A DNA stretch of 64,000 bases from Parapusillimonas granuli (GCF_013416525.1 NZ_JACCEM010000003.1:186001-250000); one strand, 5' to 3'. Positions 21,283 through 30,946 are shown, counted from the first letter of the stretch. Numbers and translations: made by a program. Notes: generated from the sequence alone by a model not told the origin.

Positions 21283-22479
21283 CTACGACAAATAGGCCCG
21301 GACCAGATGCGTCCAGAAGCTTGCGCCGATGGGCAGCAGCGCGTCGTTGAAATCATAAAGAGGATTGTGCAGCTGATGCGACCCGGAGCCGTCGCCGCGG
21401 TCCTTGTGCGCCACCATGCCGTTCCCGAGGAAAATGAACGCGCCGGGAACCTCTTCCAGATAGTAGGAAAAGTCCTCACCGGCCATGGTGGGGACGGGGT
21501 CTTGAACGAGCGCCTCGTTGCCGAACGCGTCGCGCACCGCCTGCGCGGCGAACGCGGCGGCCTTGTCATGATTGACGACCGCGGGATAGCCCCGCCGAAA
21601 ATCGAGTTCGCCGCTCGCCCCGTATAAAGAAGGCAGCCCTTCCGCGATGCGCCGCATGTCGGCTTCGATCTGATCGAGCGTGCGCTTGTCGAACGTTCTT
21701 ACGGTGCCGCAAAGCTGCACGGTGTCGGGCAGGACATTGTAGGCCTCGCCCGCATGCACCTGGGTGATGGACAGCACCGCGGGCGAGAGGGGATCGCGCC
21801 TGCGGGACACGACGCTTTGCAGGGCCTGGATCATTTCGGCGGCGATGACGATGGGGTCGACCGCCAGCTGGGGCTGCGCGGCATGGCCGCCGCGGCCCCG
21901 CACCCATATGTCCCACAGGCTGCTGGACGCCATCATCGGCCCCGGCACGATGGAAAACTGGCCGGTGGGGATGTCCGGCATGTTGTGTATGCCGAAAATG
22001 ATGTCGAATGGGAAGCGCGTCAACAAGCCGTCCCGGAGCATTGCGCGGGCCCCGGCATGGCCGCCTTCTTCCGCGGGCTGGAAAATGAACACCACCGTGC
22101 CGTCGAAGCCGCGGTGCTCGGCAAGATGCCGCGCCGCGCCCAGCAGCATCGTGGTATGCCCGTCATGGCCGCAGGCGTGCATCCGGCCGGCATTCTTCGA
22201 GTGGTGGGCGAAGGTGTTCATTTCCGTCATGGGCAAGGCGTCCATGTCGGCGCGCAAGGCGATGCGGCGAGTCGAAGAGCCGTTCCTGAGCACGCCCACC
22301 ACGCCCGTCCTGCCGACGTTGGTGTGGACCTCGATGCCGAATTTGCGCAGTTCGCCGGCAACCAGCTGCGATGTTTCCACCTCCTGGAAGGCGGTTTCGG
22401 GATTTGCGTGGATACGGCGGCGGATATCGACGAGCTCCGGGTGGACGGCCTCGATTTGGGAAATTACAGCCATGTTCAT
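21283..22479 (-). CDS. M20-family metallo-amidohydrolase
   Basis: A 398-residue M20D peptidase-like amidohydrolase of the hippurate/IAA-amino acid hydrolase type. Metal-binding motifs are HACGHDGHTTMLLGAA (C103, H105) and PAEEGGHAGARAML, with a late histidine in the SGSHQLHNPLYDF segment. It should release a carboxylate or amino acid from an N-acyl compound in the cytoplasm. The gene follows a Bug receptor by 17 bases and a PLP-dependent deaminase/desulfhydrase gene, so import, deacylation and amino acid breakdown may be one pathway. An in-frame ATG two codons later is an equally good start. Confidence 0.88.
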   Translation of the reverse strand: MNMAVISQIEAVHPELVDIRRRIHANPETAFQEVETSQLVAGELRKFGIEVHTNVGRTGVVGVLRNGSSTRRIALRADMDALPMTEMNTFAHHSKNAGRMHACGHDGHTTMLLGAARHLAEHRGFDGTVVFIFQPAEEGGHAGARAMLRDGLLTRFPFDIIFGIHNMPDIPTGQFSIVPGPMMASSSLWDIWVRGRGGHAAQPQLAVDPIVIAAEMIQALQSVVSRRRDPLSPAVLSITQVHAGEAYNVLPDTVQLCGTVRTFDKRTLDQIEADMRRIAEGLPSLYGASGELDFRRGYPAVVNHDKAAAFAAQAVRDAFGNEALVQDPVPTMAGEDFSYYLEEVPGAFIFLGNGMVAHKDRGDGSGSHQLHNPLYDFNDALLPIGASFWTHLVRAYLS

Positions 22480-22496
22480 TGTCCTGTTGCGCCGGC

Positions 22497-23498
22497 CTAC
22501 AGCGAGATGGCGTGCGCCTTGGCCGCCTGGCTGGCGCTGCTGAAGGCCTGCTCGATTTGCGTCCCGAACGCCGCGGGGCTGCCCAGGGACAACTCCCCGC
22601 CGATTTCCGTGATTCGCCGCGCCAGTTCCGGCGCTTGAAGAATCTGCTGGAGCGCCTGGTGTATGTCCGAGATGACGGCGGCGTCGGTGCCCGCCGGGGC
22701 GACCAGGCCGAACCAGGAAGGCGAATTGATGGCATCGTAGCCCAGTTCCCCGAACGTGGGGATGGAGGGGAATTCAGGGTTCCGGCTCTTGCCTGTGGTG
22801 GCGAGCAGGACGATGCGCTTGGCGCGGATCTGGGGCAGCGAAACGGGAAGGTTGTCGAACGCCACCGAGATTTCATCGGCGAGCAGGGCCCGGGAAACCT
22901 CGGCGGTGCTTTTATAGGGCACGTGGACCATGCGGGTCCCGGTCATTTGCTGCAATTGCTCGCCGCGCATATGGCCCAGCGAGCCGACTCCGGGCGAACC
23001 GTACATGAGCTGCCCTGGCTTTTCTTTCATCAAGGCCGTCAGCGCCTCCAGGGTGGAAACCCCCAGCGTGGGAGAGGCCACCAGCACGATGGGCACCTCG
23101 GCAATGAGGCCCACCGGCGCAAAATCCTTGACCGGATCGTATTTCGCTTCTTTCTGTATGGCCGGCGAAATGGCGTGGGAGCTCGCATTTGCCAGGCATA
23201 GCGTCAGGCCGTCCGGCGCGGACCGCGCCACGCTGAGCGAGCCGATGACCCCGCCGGCCCCCACCCTGTTTTCCACGACCACGGTTGCGTCGAGAGCCTG
23301 TCCCAGGGGAATCGAGATGAGCCGGGCGAGTATGTCGGCGGTGCCGCCCGGCCCCAGCGGCACGACGATGCGCATGGTCCGGTTTGCGAAGCGCTTGCCT
23401 GCCGCGAACGGCATTCCGGCGGGCAGCATGGAAAGGGCGGCGGCGCCGGCAAGCGCCTGGCCTGTGCGTAAAAGGAATTTTCTGCGGTCGGCTGGCAT
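22497..23498 (-). CDS. Bug-family receptor with Tat-like signal
   Basis: A 333-residue Bug/TctC solute-binding protein. The start at 23498 follows AGGAGGAG; longer frames upstream overlap the previous gene and are rejected. The N terminus MPADRRKFLLRTGQALAGAA has a twin-arginine motif before the hydrophobic core, so export may be by Tat instead of Sec. The family signature is MRIVVPLGPGGTADILARL, followed by VVVENRVGAGGVIG. It lies between the PLP enzyme and the M20 amidohydrolase on the same strand and probably supplies their substrate. No TctA/TctB permease is adjacent. Confidence 0.9.
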   Translation of the reverse strand: MPADRRKFLLRTGQALAGAAALSMLPAGMPFAAGKRFANRTMRIVVPLGPGGTADILARLISIPLGQALDATVVVENRVGAGGVIGSLSVARSAPDGLTLCLANASSHAISPAIQKEAKYDPVKDFAPVGLIAEVPIVLVASPTLGVSTLEALTALMKEKPGQLMYGSPGVGSLGHMRGEQLQQMTGTRMVHVPYKSTAEVSRALLADEISVAFDNLPVSLPQIRAKRIVLLATTGKSRNPEFPSIPTFGELGYDAINSPSWFGLVAPAGTDAAVISDIHQALQQILQAPELARRITEIGGELSLGSPAAFGTQIEQAFSSASQAAKAHAISL

Positions 23499-23566
23499 GG
23501 ATGGATCTCCTCCTGGGTTCGCGCGCCTCCGTGGGGCTGCGTCGATGTTGCCTTGGGGCTGGTCGG

Positions 23567-24592
23567 TCATTGGTGTTCGTGCTGCAGGTGTTTCAGTATT
23601 TCGGGCCCATAGGCGAATAGCGCGGGCGTGCCTCCCGTGTGGATGAAGACCACGTTGTCGCCCCGGGCGACCGTGCCGTCGCCCAGCAAGGCAAGCAGGC
23701 CGGCGAACGCCTTTCCGGTGTAGACGGGGTCCAGGATGAGGCCGTCCGACCGTGCCGCCAGCTCGATGGCGTTGAGCACGTGCGCTTCGGCCCGCCCATA
23801 GCTCCCCAGGGCAATATCGTCCACGACGATGTCCGCGCTGGAAACCGGGGACTCCACCCGCAGTATTTCGGCGAGTCCCCGGCAATGCGAGGCCACGCGC
23901 TTGCGCTGCTCGTTGGCGGCGCGGCGAACGCAGATTCCGGTCACGCGCGCGTCCGAACCCAGCATGCGCAGGCCGAAAAGCAGGCCCGCCTGGGTTTGCC
24001 CGCTGCCGGAAGCCAGCACGAAGTGATCCGCGGACGGGCATTGGCTCAACAGCTCTTCCGCCGCGTGCAGGTATCCGACGGAACCCAGCGAAGGGCTGTC
24101 CGGCGTCAGGGGAATGATGTAGGGGGTTTCGCCTTGCCGCCGGTAATCCGCGGCAATGTCCCTCAAGGCCGCATCGGCGCCGGCTTCGTCATCGCCGTCC
24201 GGATAGTGGCTGATCTTCGCGTCATAAAGCAGGTTCAGCAGGATGTTGCCGGATTTCCGGTAGGATTCCGTCTCCATGCCCTGGACCCGCTCTTCCAGTT
24301 GCGCATGGAAGCGCATGCCGGCGCGCGCGGCGACGGCGGCGGTGGCCCTGACGTAGTTCGATTGCACCGCGCCCGTTATGAGAACGAGGGTCGCGCCCTG
24401 CGTCTTCGCTTCGCCGAAGTAGTATTCCAGCTGGCGTATCTTGTTGCCGCCGAAAGCCAACCCGGTGAGGTCGTCGCGCTTGACGGACAAGTCGACGCCG
24501 AAGGTGGACGACAGGTTCGGCAAGGGCTCGACGGGCGTGGGCGTCAATGCCAAGCGGTATCTGGGCAGGGAAATGGGTATCGTCTCTTGCAT
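23567..24592 (-). CDS. PLP-dependent D-cysteine desulfhydrase / ACC deaminase family enzyme
   Basis: A 341-residue fold-type II PLP enzyme. The Schiff-base lysine is K51 in LAFGGNKIRQLEYYF, the same position as in ACC deaminase, and the phosphate-binding glycine-rich loop is ASGSGQTQAG. Candidate activities are D-cysteine desulfhydrase, ACC deaminase or a related D-amino acid ammonia-lyase; sequence reading alone cannot decide. It is the first gene after the LysR regulator in a minus-strand set with a Bug receptor and an M20 amidohydrolase, so its substrate may be an amino acid released by that hydrolase. Confidence 0.85.
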   Translation of the reverse strand: MQETIPISLPRYRLALTPTPVEPLPNLSSTFGVDLSVKRDDLTGLAFGGNKIRQLEYYFGEAKTQGATLVLITGAVQSNYVRATAAVAARAGMRFHAQLEERVQGMETESYRKSGNILLNLLYDAKISHYPDGDDEAGADAALRDIAADYRRQGETPYIIPLTPDSPSLGSVGYLHAAEELLSQCPSADHFVLASGSGQTQAGLLFGLRMLGSDARVTGICVRRAANEQRKRVASHCRGLAEILRVESPVSSADIVVDDIALGSYGRAEAHVLNAIELAARSDGLILDPVYTGKAFAGLLALLGDGTVARGDNVVFIHTGGTPALFAYGPEILKHLQHEHQ

Positions 24593-24678
24593 GCCGTAAC
24601 GCCTTGATGGAACTGCTGCACCTGCGGATTGGAGGCAATTACATCACAGCGCTTCCGGGGAAGCGTGCATAGAGCTAG

Positions 24679-25581
24679 TCAATAACGGATAGACGATTCG
24701 GTGCTTCGCCGTAAAAACTGGATGAACGTGGAGATGGCGTGGCTGGGCAGTTCATGGCGGGGAAAAATCAGGCAGGATTCCCAGAACATGGGCGCATCGA
24801 GCTCCAAGGTCTGGACGTCCTTCTTGGTCTCTTCCGACGCGACGCATTTGGCGTCGACCAGGGACACGCCCGCGCCGGCGCGCACGAGTTGCAGCGCCGC
24901 TTGCTGCGTGCAGGCCTCTATGACGAAGTTCGGCGCCAGCGACAGCGCTTCGAATTGCCTGTCGATCCGTTCGCGGAACGGGCTGCCGGGCAGCAGGACG
25001 ATCATCCGATGCCGGGCGAGCTCCGGCCAGCTCACGACCCCGTCCCGGCCGATCTTCAAGTCCTTGGGCGCAACGGCGCAGACCGGCCGCTTGTCCAGGA
25101 CCACGCTGCGCACTTCCGGGCTGTCGCCCGGCGGAGCGCCTATCCCCAGTTCAAAGCGGCCTTTGCCGACTTCTTCCATGACGCGCGCCATGCCCCCCAT
25201 TTCGATTTCGAAGCGCAGATCGGGATGCCGCAGGGCGAACTCGCCCACGATCTTGGCCACCGTCGTTTCCAGCAGGGCGGGCAGGCAAATGATGCGTATG
25301 CGTCCGAGCCGCCGGCTTTGAATGGCCCTGGCGGTTCTGCCGATCTCGGTGAGCCCGTCGATGGTGCGCGCCACCGCCTGGTAGAGCACATCCGCATCGT
25401 GGGTCGGTTTCATGCGGTTGCCGTCGCGAGTGAACAGATTGAAGCCCACTTCCTCTTCCAGCTTCGTGATGGCGCGGCTGACCGACGATTGCGAGATGCG
25501 CAAGGCGTCGGCGGCGGCGACGGTCGATTCCAGCAGCATGACGTGCCTGAAGCATTCGATTTGGCGGAAGGTGAGATTCAT
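24679..25581 (-). CDS. LysR-family transcriptional regulator
   Basis: A 300-residue LysR regulator with helix-turn-helix MNLTFRQIECFRHVMLLESTVAAADALRISQSSVSRAITKLEEEV and a periplasmic-binding-protein-like effector domain from about residue 93 (RIRIICLPALLETTVAKIV). It is upstream of, and in the same direction as, the PLP enzyme / Bug / amidohydrolase genes, separated by 86 bases. That makes it the probable local regulator, though the non-divergent layout is less usual for LysR proteins. Confidence 0.9.
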   Translation of the reverse strand: MNLTFRQIECFRHVMLLESTVAAADALRISQSSVSRAITKLEEEVGFNLFTRDGNRMKPTHDADVLYQAVARTIDGLTEIGRTARAIQSRRLGRIRIICLPALLETTVAKIVGEFALRHPDLRFEIEMGGMARVMEEVGKGRFELGIGAPPGDSPEVRSVVLDKRPVCAVAPKDLKIGRDGVVSWPELARHRMIVLLPGSPFRERIDRQFEALSLAPNFVIEACTQQAALQLVRAGAGVSLVDAKCVASEETKKDVQTLELDAPMFWESCLIFPRHELPSHAISTFIQFLRRSTESSIRY

Positions 25582-25665
25582 GGGCGGAAACCGTGGAATG
25601 CGCCTTCAATTTCGGCGTCGACGAGCCTCAGTTTACTGTCGGCCGCGTTCCAGCCAAACCGCCCG

Positions 25666-27099
25666 TTAGCGATTCTTGCGCAGGTTGGCGCCCGCGTCGG
25701 GTTCCAGCTTCATGAAGGAAAAGGCCGAGCCGGCGGTGATCAGGCCGATCACGATGAAGCCCCACACGATGTCGATCAGCTCGAGTTCCGCGCCGCCGCG
25801 CCAGCTCATGCTGAGGTTGAGGGTCACGGCCGCGCAGGCCACGCCGACGCTGATGCCCAGTTGCTGGGCCGTCGCCGAGAAGCTGCTGGCGCGGCTCATC
25901 TGCGCGGCGCCCAGGTCGGCGTAGGCCAGGGTGTTGACGGCGGTGAACTGCAGCGACCGGAAGAACCCGCCGATGACCAGGACCAGCGCCATGAGCCAGA
26001 CGGGCGTGTCGGCCCGGAACAGCGCGCACAAGGCCACGAAAAGGCCGGTCAGCAGGGCATTGACGACCAGCACGCGCTTGAAGCCCATGCGGTCGATGAC
26101 CGGCGCGGCCGCCAGCTTCATCAATAGCGCGCCGCCGGCGCTGGTGAAGGTGATCATGCCCGCGGCGAACGGCGTCAGGCCGAAGCCGACTTGCAGCATG
26201 ATGGCCAGCAGGAAAGGCGTCGCGCCCACCGCGAAGCGGCACAGATTGCCGCCCAGGGTGGAAATGGCGAACGTCGGCGTGCGCAGCAGGGACAAGTCTA
26301 TGATGGGATGCTCGCTGCGGCGCGCATGGCGCACGTACAGGAAGGCGCAGGCGATGCCGACCGCGATCAGCGTGAGCAGCTGCAGCGGCGGCAGCGCCTG
26401 GTGGCCGACGGCCTCGAAGCCCGACACCAGGGCGGCGATGCTGATGGCGCTGAGCAGGAAGCCGGGCCAGTCGAGCTTCTGGGGAAGCGCCGGGTAATCG
26501 TCGCGGATGTAGTGCAGGATCAGGAAAATGCCCGCGATGCCGACCGGCACGTTGATCAGGAAGATCCAGTGCCACGAAAAATACGTGACCAGGAAACCGC
26601 CCAGCGGCGGGCCGATGATGGGGCCGAACAGCGCGGGCATGGAAAGAAAGGACATGGCCTTGAGCAAATCCTTCTTGGGGATTTTCCGAAGCAGGATGAT
26701 GCGGCCCACGGGCACCATCATGGCGCCGGCCAGCCCCTGCACCACCCGCGAGACGATCAGCTGCGCCAGGGACGCCGACAGCGCACAGGTGACGGAGCTG
26801 AGCGTGAACAGGGCGACGGCCGCCAGGAACACCCGCCTGGACCCGAAGCGGTCGGCGGCCCAGCCGCTGACCGGCACGAACACCGCCACGGCCAGCAGAT
26901 AGCTGGTGATGGCCACGTTCATGCGCACCACGCTGGTGTCCAGCGCCTCGGCCATGGCGGGAAGGGCGGTGGCGACGACCGTGGAGTCCAGCATCTGCAT
27001 GAACAGCGCGCACCCCACGATGAACGGAATCATCCGCACGGCTTGTTTTTCGTGGCCGGAAAGCGGGGGTTCGGGTGCTGCGGGTGTGTCGGTCGGCAT
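25666..27099 (-). CDS. DHA2-type MFS drug/metabolite efflux transporter
   Basis: A 477-residue major facilitator with about 14 hydrophobic segments, of the EmrB/QacA group. Family motifs include LDSTVVATALPAMAEAL in the first helix (motif D1), GWAADRFGSRRVF in the loop between helices 2 and 3, and RVVQGLAGAMMVPVGR in helix 4. The start at 27099 gives the normal N terminus; a GTG at 27138 would lie inside the inverted repeat at 27122-27139. That repeat is a likely operator for a repressor encoded elsewhere. No EmrA-like adaptor is present. Divergent from DUF3460-scpA-panC. Confidence 0.9.
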   Translation of the reverse strand: MPTDTPAAPEPPLSGHEKQAVRMIPFIVGCALFMQMLDSTVVATALPAMAEALDTSVVRMNVAITSYLLAVAVFVPVSGWAADRFGSRRVFLAAVALFTLSSVTCALSASLAQLIVSRVVQGLAGAMMVPVGRIILLRKIPKKDLLKAMSFLSMPALFGPIIGPPLGGFLVTYFSWHWIFLINVPVGIAGIFLILHYIRDDYPALPQKLDWPGFLLSAISIAALVSGFEAVGHQALPPLQLLTLIAVGIACAFLYVRHARRSEHPIIDLSLLRTPTFAISTLGGNLCRFAVGATPFLLAIMLQVGFGLTPFAAGMITFTSAGGALLMKLAAAPVIDRMGFKRVLVVNALLTGLFVALCALFRADTPVWLMALVLVIGGFFRSLQFTAVNTLAYADLGAAQMSRASSFSATAQQLGISVGVACAAVTLNLSMSWRGGAELELIDIVWGFIVIGLITAGSAFSFMKLEPDAGANLRKNR

Positions 27100-27121
27100 C
27101 AAATAGCTTTTATTGCGCGGG

Positions 27122-27139
27122 AGTGAAGTAAACTTCACT
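27122..27139. promoter_or_regulatory. 18-base operator-like inverted repeat upstream of the MFS gene
   Basis: AGTGAAGTAAACTTCACT is a perfect 8-bp inverted repeat with a 2-base spacer, 23 bases before the MFS start and 37 bases before the divergent DUF3460 start. Size and symmetry suit a TetR- or MarR-type dimer. No such regulator is encoded next to it. Confidence 0.55.
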
Positions 27140-27175
27140 TTTATCGGTCAATTTTTCGCGTGGCAAAGACGCATT

Positions 27176-27364
27176 ATGGCAAAGAATTACGAGTCGGAAA
27201 TCACTCAGTTCATCAAAAAGTACAAGGCGGAACATCCTGACACCGAGGCGCGCCAGCGCGAAGGGCGCAGCCGCCTGTGGGACAAGCAGATCGACCCGGA
27301 ATGCCAGGAAGGCTATCGGGCCGCCCGGGTCCCGCAAAAGCCCTATGTCTATCAAACGGACTGA
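27176..27364 (+). CDS. DUF3460 family small protein
   Basis: A 62-residue hydrophilic protein beginning MAKNYESEITQFIKKYKAEHP and ending PQKPYVYQTD. It matches the DUF3460 family, small proteins of unknown function found mainly in Burkholderiales and often next to scpA. It carries no signal or membrane segment. The ATG at 27176 gives the family N terminus, inside a longer open frame. It lies nine bases upstream of scpA and is probably co-transcribed with scpA and panC. Confidence 0.8.
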   Translation: MAKNYESEITQFIKKYKAEHPDTEARQREGRSRLWDKQIDPECQEGYRAARVPQKPYVYQTD

Positions 27365-27373
27365 CGTTTCCGC

Positions 27374-28252
27374 ATGTCCGCCACGCGGGGCTCCGCCGTC
27401 GAATTGAACGCGCTCGTCGATCCGCCCGTGGACAGCACGCCCGACGTCGTCGACAGCGTGGCGTTGGCGCGCCTGTACGGCGAACCCCTGTTCACCATAC
27501 CGCAGGATCTCTACATTCCGCCGGACGCCCTCGAAGTCTTCCTGGAGACCTTCGAAGGGCCGCTGGACCTGCTGCTCTACCTCATCCGCAAGCAGAATTT
27601 CAACGTGCTGGACATCCCCATGGCGGAAGTCACCCGGCAGTATCTATCCTACGTCGATCAGATCCGCAAGCACAACCTGGAGCTGGCGGGCGAATACCTG
27701 CTGATGGCGGCGATGCTCATCGAGATCAAGTCGCGCATGCTGCTGCCGGTCAAGAAGACCGACACCGGCGAAGAGCCCGACGACCCGCGCGCCGAACTGG
27801 TCAGGCGCCTGCTCGAATACGAACAAATGAAGCTCGCCGCCCAGAAGCTGGACGCCCTGCCGCAGCTGGGCCGCGATTTCCAGCGTTCGCACGCGCTGAT
27901 GGATCTCGCCGTCGAACAAGCCCTGCCTGACGTCAGCCCCGAAGACCTGCGCAGCGCCTGGCTGGACATCATGCGCCGGGCGCGCCTGAACGCCCACCAC
28001 CGCATCACCCGCGAGCAGCTGTCGGTGCGCGACCACATGAGCCAGATCCTGCGCCGCCTGAGCGACGTCCGCTATATGGAGTTCACGGAACTGTTCATCG
28101 AACGCATCCAGCGAGGCGACGGCGCGCCGGTCGTGGTCGTGCATTTCCTGGCCATGCTGGAACTGGCCCGTGAATCCCTGCTCGAAATCACGCAGGCCGA
28201 GCCTTACGCACCCATTTACGTACGCTTATCCTATACAAGGGCCGACACCTGA
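27374..28252 (+). CDS. scpA: Segregation and condensation protein A
   Basis: A 292-residue kleisin subunit that bridges the SMC heads in the bacterial condensin complex. Family signatures are LETFEGPLDLLLYLIRKQNFNVLDIPMAEV near residue 55 and GEYLLMAAMLIEIKSRMLLP near 105, followed by an acidic linker and a C-terminal winged-helix-like region (VVVVHFLAMLELARESLLEI) that contacts SMC. An N-terminal extension of about 50 residues precedes the core, as in other Burkholderiales. The partner scpB is not in this window. It is followed by panC after 33 bases. Confidence 0.92.
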   Translation: MSATRGSAVELNALVDPPVDSTPDVVDSVALARLYGEPLFTIPQDLYIPPDALEVFLETFEGPLDLLLYLIRKQNFNVLDIPMAEVTRQYLSYVDQIRKHNLELAGEYLLMAAMLIEIKSRMLLPVKKTDTGEEPDDPRAELVRRLLEYEQMKLAAQKLDALPQLGRDFQRSHALMDLAVEQALPDVSPEDLRSAWLDIMRRARLNAHHRITREQLSVRDHMSQILRRLSDVRYMEFTELFIERIQRGDGAPVVVVHFLAMLELARESLLEITQAEPYAPIYVRLSYTRADT

Positions 28253-29137
<885 letters not shown>

Positions 29138-29204
29138 CAGGAGATTTGCCCTTGCAACTATGCCAGAATGGCCTCCGAAATGATAATTACATCAGGAGAC
29201 CACC

Positions 29205-29438
29205 ATGGTGCCACCCCACCAGCCCGAGCATTCTTCACCGTTCTCAGTGCTGACACCGCGCGAGCGCGACGTCATGCAGTACGTGGCGCGCGGCAAACCC
29301 AACAAGATCATCGCGGCCGAACTGGGCGTTTCACAACGCACCATCGAAGCCCACCGCGCGCGCATTTTCCAGAAAATGCAAGTCAGGAACGCGGTCGAAC
29401 TGGCGCACCGCGTATTGTCCAACGGGCGGCTCAGCTAG
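29205..29438 (+). CDS. HTH-only LuxR-type regulator
   Basis: A 77-residue protein that is little more than a GerE/LuxR DNA-binding domain: LTPRERDVMQYVARGKPNKIIAAELGVSQRTIEAHRARIFQKM. It lacks a receiver or autoinducer domain, so it resembles the output half of a FixJ/NarL regulator on its own. The start at 29205 has AGGAG seven bases upstream. Its end overlaps the end of the convergent lipoprotein gene by eight bases. Targets are unknown. Confidence 0.85.
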   Translation: MVPPHQPEHSSPFSVLTPRERDVMQYVARGKPNKIIAAELGVSQRTIEAHRARIFQKMQVRNAVELAHRVLSNGRLS

Positions 29439-30102
29439 GCTGCGCGGCGCCCGGCAGGCTGCAGTTCAGCGGTTCGCCCGGCAACTCGGCGATGCCGTCG
29501 ATATCGGGCTGGCGAGTCAGGCGGTGTTCCACCAGCGGTTGCACGTCGTCCAGCGTAAGAATACGCAATACGTTGTCGTTGACGAAGCTCAGGCTGGCCT
29601 TGCCGGCCTGGTTGTTCTTCAGCATCAGCACGATGCGCAGCGGGTCCGTGCCGGTGACGTCCCAGCAGCCCTGCTGAGCCATGGGTTTTTGTTCGGGCGT
29701 GCCCAGCAAGGTGGTTCGCGCGCGCCATTCGCCGCCGGGGGCGAGCGTCAGGGTGATGCGCGCCGCCGTGCACCCGGTATTGCCGGGCGGGCAGGGCACG
29801 GTGCCCAGAAAGGTCTTGGCTTCGGTCAGCGGCCTGGCTTTGGCCGCCGCGGCGCGTTCCTGGGCGGCTTCCGGCTGGGCCTGCTGCGCTTCCTGGCGTC
29901 CGAAGCCCAGCTGTATCTGGGACGGCGCCCGCGCGCCGCTACGGCCCTGGGCCTGGTTCTGGGCGTCGGAAAGCGTGCTTTCGCGGGGGACGTCGTAATA
30001 GCCCGGGCGGCTCTGCTGCGCGCAGCCCGCCAGGCCGACGGCAAGCAGCATGGCGCCCAGGGGTTTCAAGTAAACAGTGCGTGGTCGAAGGGGGCTGGAC
30101 AT
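29431..30102 (-). CDS. Predicted lipoprotein of unknown function
   Basis: A 223-residue secreted protein with a lipoprotein signal, KPLGAMLLAVGLAGC, whose cysteine would be lipidated. After a Q/A-rich low-complexity linker of about 80 residues comes a compact C-terminal domain with FLGTVPCPPGNTGCTAARITLTLAPGG and CWDVTGTDPLRIVLM. This resembles the NlpE/META-like small beta-barrel found in copper-stress lipoproteins, though I cannot confirm the family. The ATG at 30102 is chosen because it begins the signal sequence. It is divergent from the prepilin peptidase gene. Confidence 0.7.
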   Translation of the reverse strand: MSSPLRPRTVYLKPLGAMLLAVGLAGCAQQSRPGYYDVPRESTLSDAQNQAQGRSGARAPSQIQLGFGRQEAQQAQPEAAQERAAAAKARPLTEAKTFLGTVPCPPGNTGCTAARITLTLAPGGEWRARTTLLGTPEQKPMAQQGCWDVTGTDPLRIVLMLKNNQAGKASLSFVNDNVLRILTLDDVQPLVEHRLTRQPDIDGIAELPGEPLNCSLPGAAQPS

Positions 30103-30203
30103 GGCGGTTTCGAAGTCCGAAAGACGAAATACAAGCATTCTACGCATTAATCGCTCCGCGCGAAAAGCTTTCCATGCCGGCCGGCCCCGGCAGGGCTTCT
30201 GAC

Positions 30204-30932
30204 ATGATCACCGCCCCATGCGCGCTGCCGGCCATCGCGGCCGGCTCCGCCGGCTTCGTCCTGGGGGCCGCCTGCGCCAGGGCCGTCGCCGCCTACGCCC
30301 GCCTGGTCGACGGCGGCCACGACATAGACGGCCCGACCCTGCTGCGGGCCCTGCGCGCGGGTTTCGGGGTTGCCGGCCAAGCCGGCCGGCATGGCGGGCC
30401 GGCCATGCTGTGCTGCGGCCTGGTCATGGCGGCGGCCTGGGCGGGCCTGTATTGCCATGCCGGGTTCAGTCCTGCGTTCTGGGCCCTGGCGCCGGCCGCC
30501 GCCATGCTTTTGCTGCTGGCGGGCATAGACATGCGCACGTCCCTGCTGCCCGATGCCCTGACGCTGCCGCTCATGTGGCTCGGGCTGCTCGCTTCCTGGG
30601 CGGGGCTGGGCCTGCCCCTGCACGACGCCCTGGCCGGCGCCGCGTGCGGCTTTCTCTTCCTGTCCGTGCTGGCCCACGGCTTCCACCGGCTGCGCGGCCG
30701 GCCCGCCATGGGCGGGGGCGACGTCAAGCTCCTGGCGGCGCTGGGCGCCTGGACGGGCTGGCAGGACCTGGCCTGGGTGCTGCTGATCGCATCATGCCTG
30801 GGCATCGCCTACGCCATGCTGCGCCAGCGCCGCCTGCTTCCGCGCGGCGCATATCCTTTCGGTCCGTGCCTGGCCGCGGGCGGGGTGGCTGTTTTCATGC
30901 AAGGGACTGCGGTACATTCGTGGTTTTCATAG
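30204..30932 (+). CDS. pilD: Shortened A24 prepilin peptidase-like protein
   Basis: A 242-residue multi-pass membrane protein. It has the two aspartates of type IV prepilin peptidases: D109 in LLAGIDMRTSLLPDALTLP and D173 in GGGDVKLLAALGAWTGW. The N-terminal cytoplasmic methyltransferase domain with its paired CxxC zinc motifs is missing; in its place is a short segment without CxxC. It precedes coaE by 14 bases, the position of pilD in pilBCD-coaE loci, yet pilB and pilC are absent. It may process prepilins without N-methylation, or be a decaying relic. The start could also be the ATG at 30174. Confidence 0.75.
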   Translation: MITAPCALPAIAAGSAGFVLGAACARAVAAYARLVDGGHDIDGPTLLRALRAGFGVAGQAGRHGGPAMLCCGLVMAAAWAGLYCHAGFSPAFWALAPAAAMLLLLAGIDMRTSLLPDALTLPLMWLGLLASWAGLGLPLHDALAGAACGFLFLSVLAHGFHRLRGRPAMGGGDVKLLAALGAWTGWQDLAWVLLIASCLGIAYAMLRQRRLLPRGAYPFGPCLAAGGVAVFMQGTAVHSWFS

Positions 30933-30946
30933 CATGGGCGCGTCTT

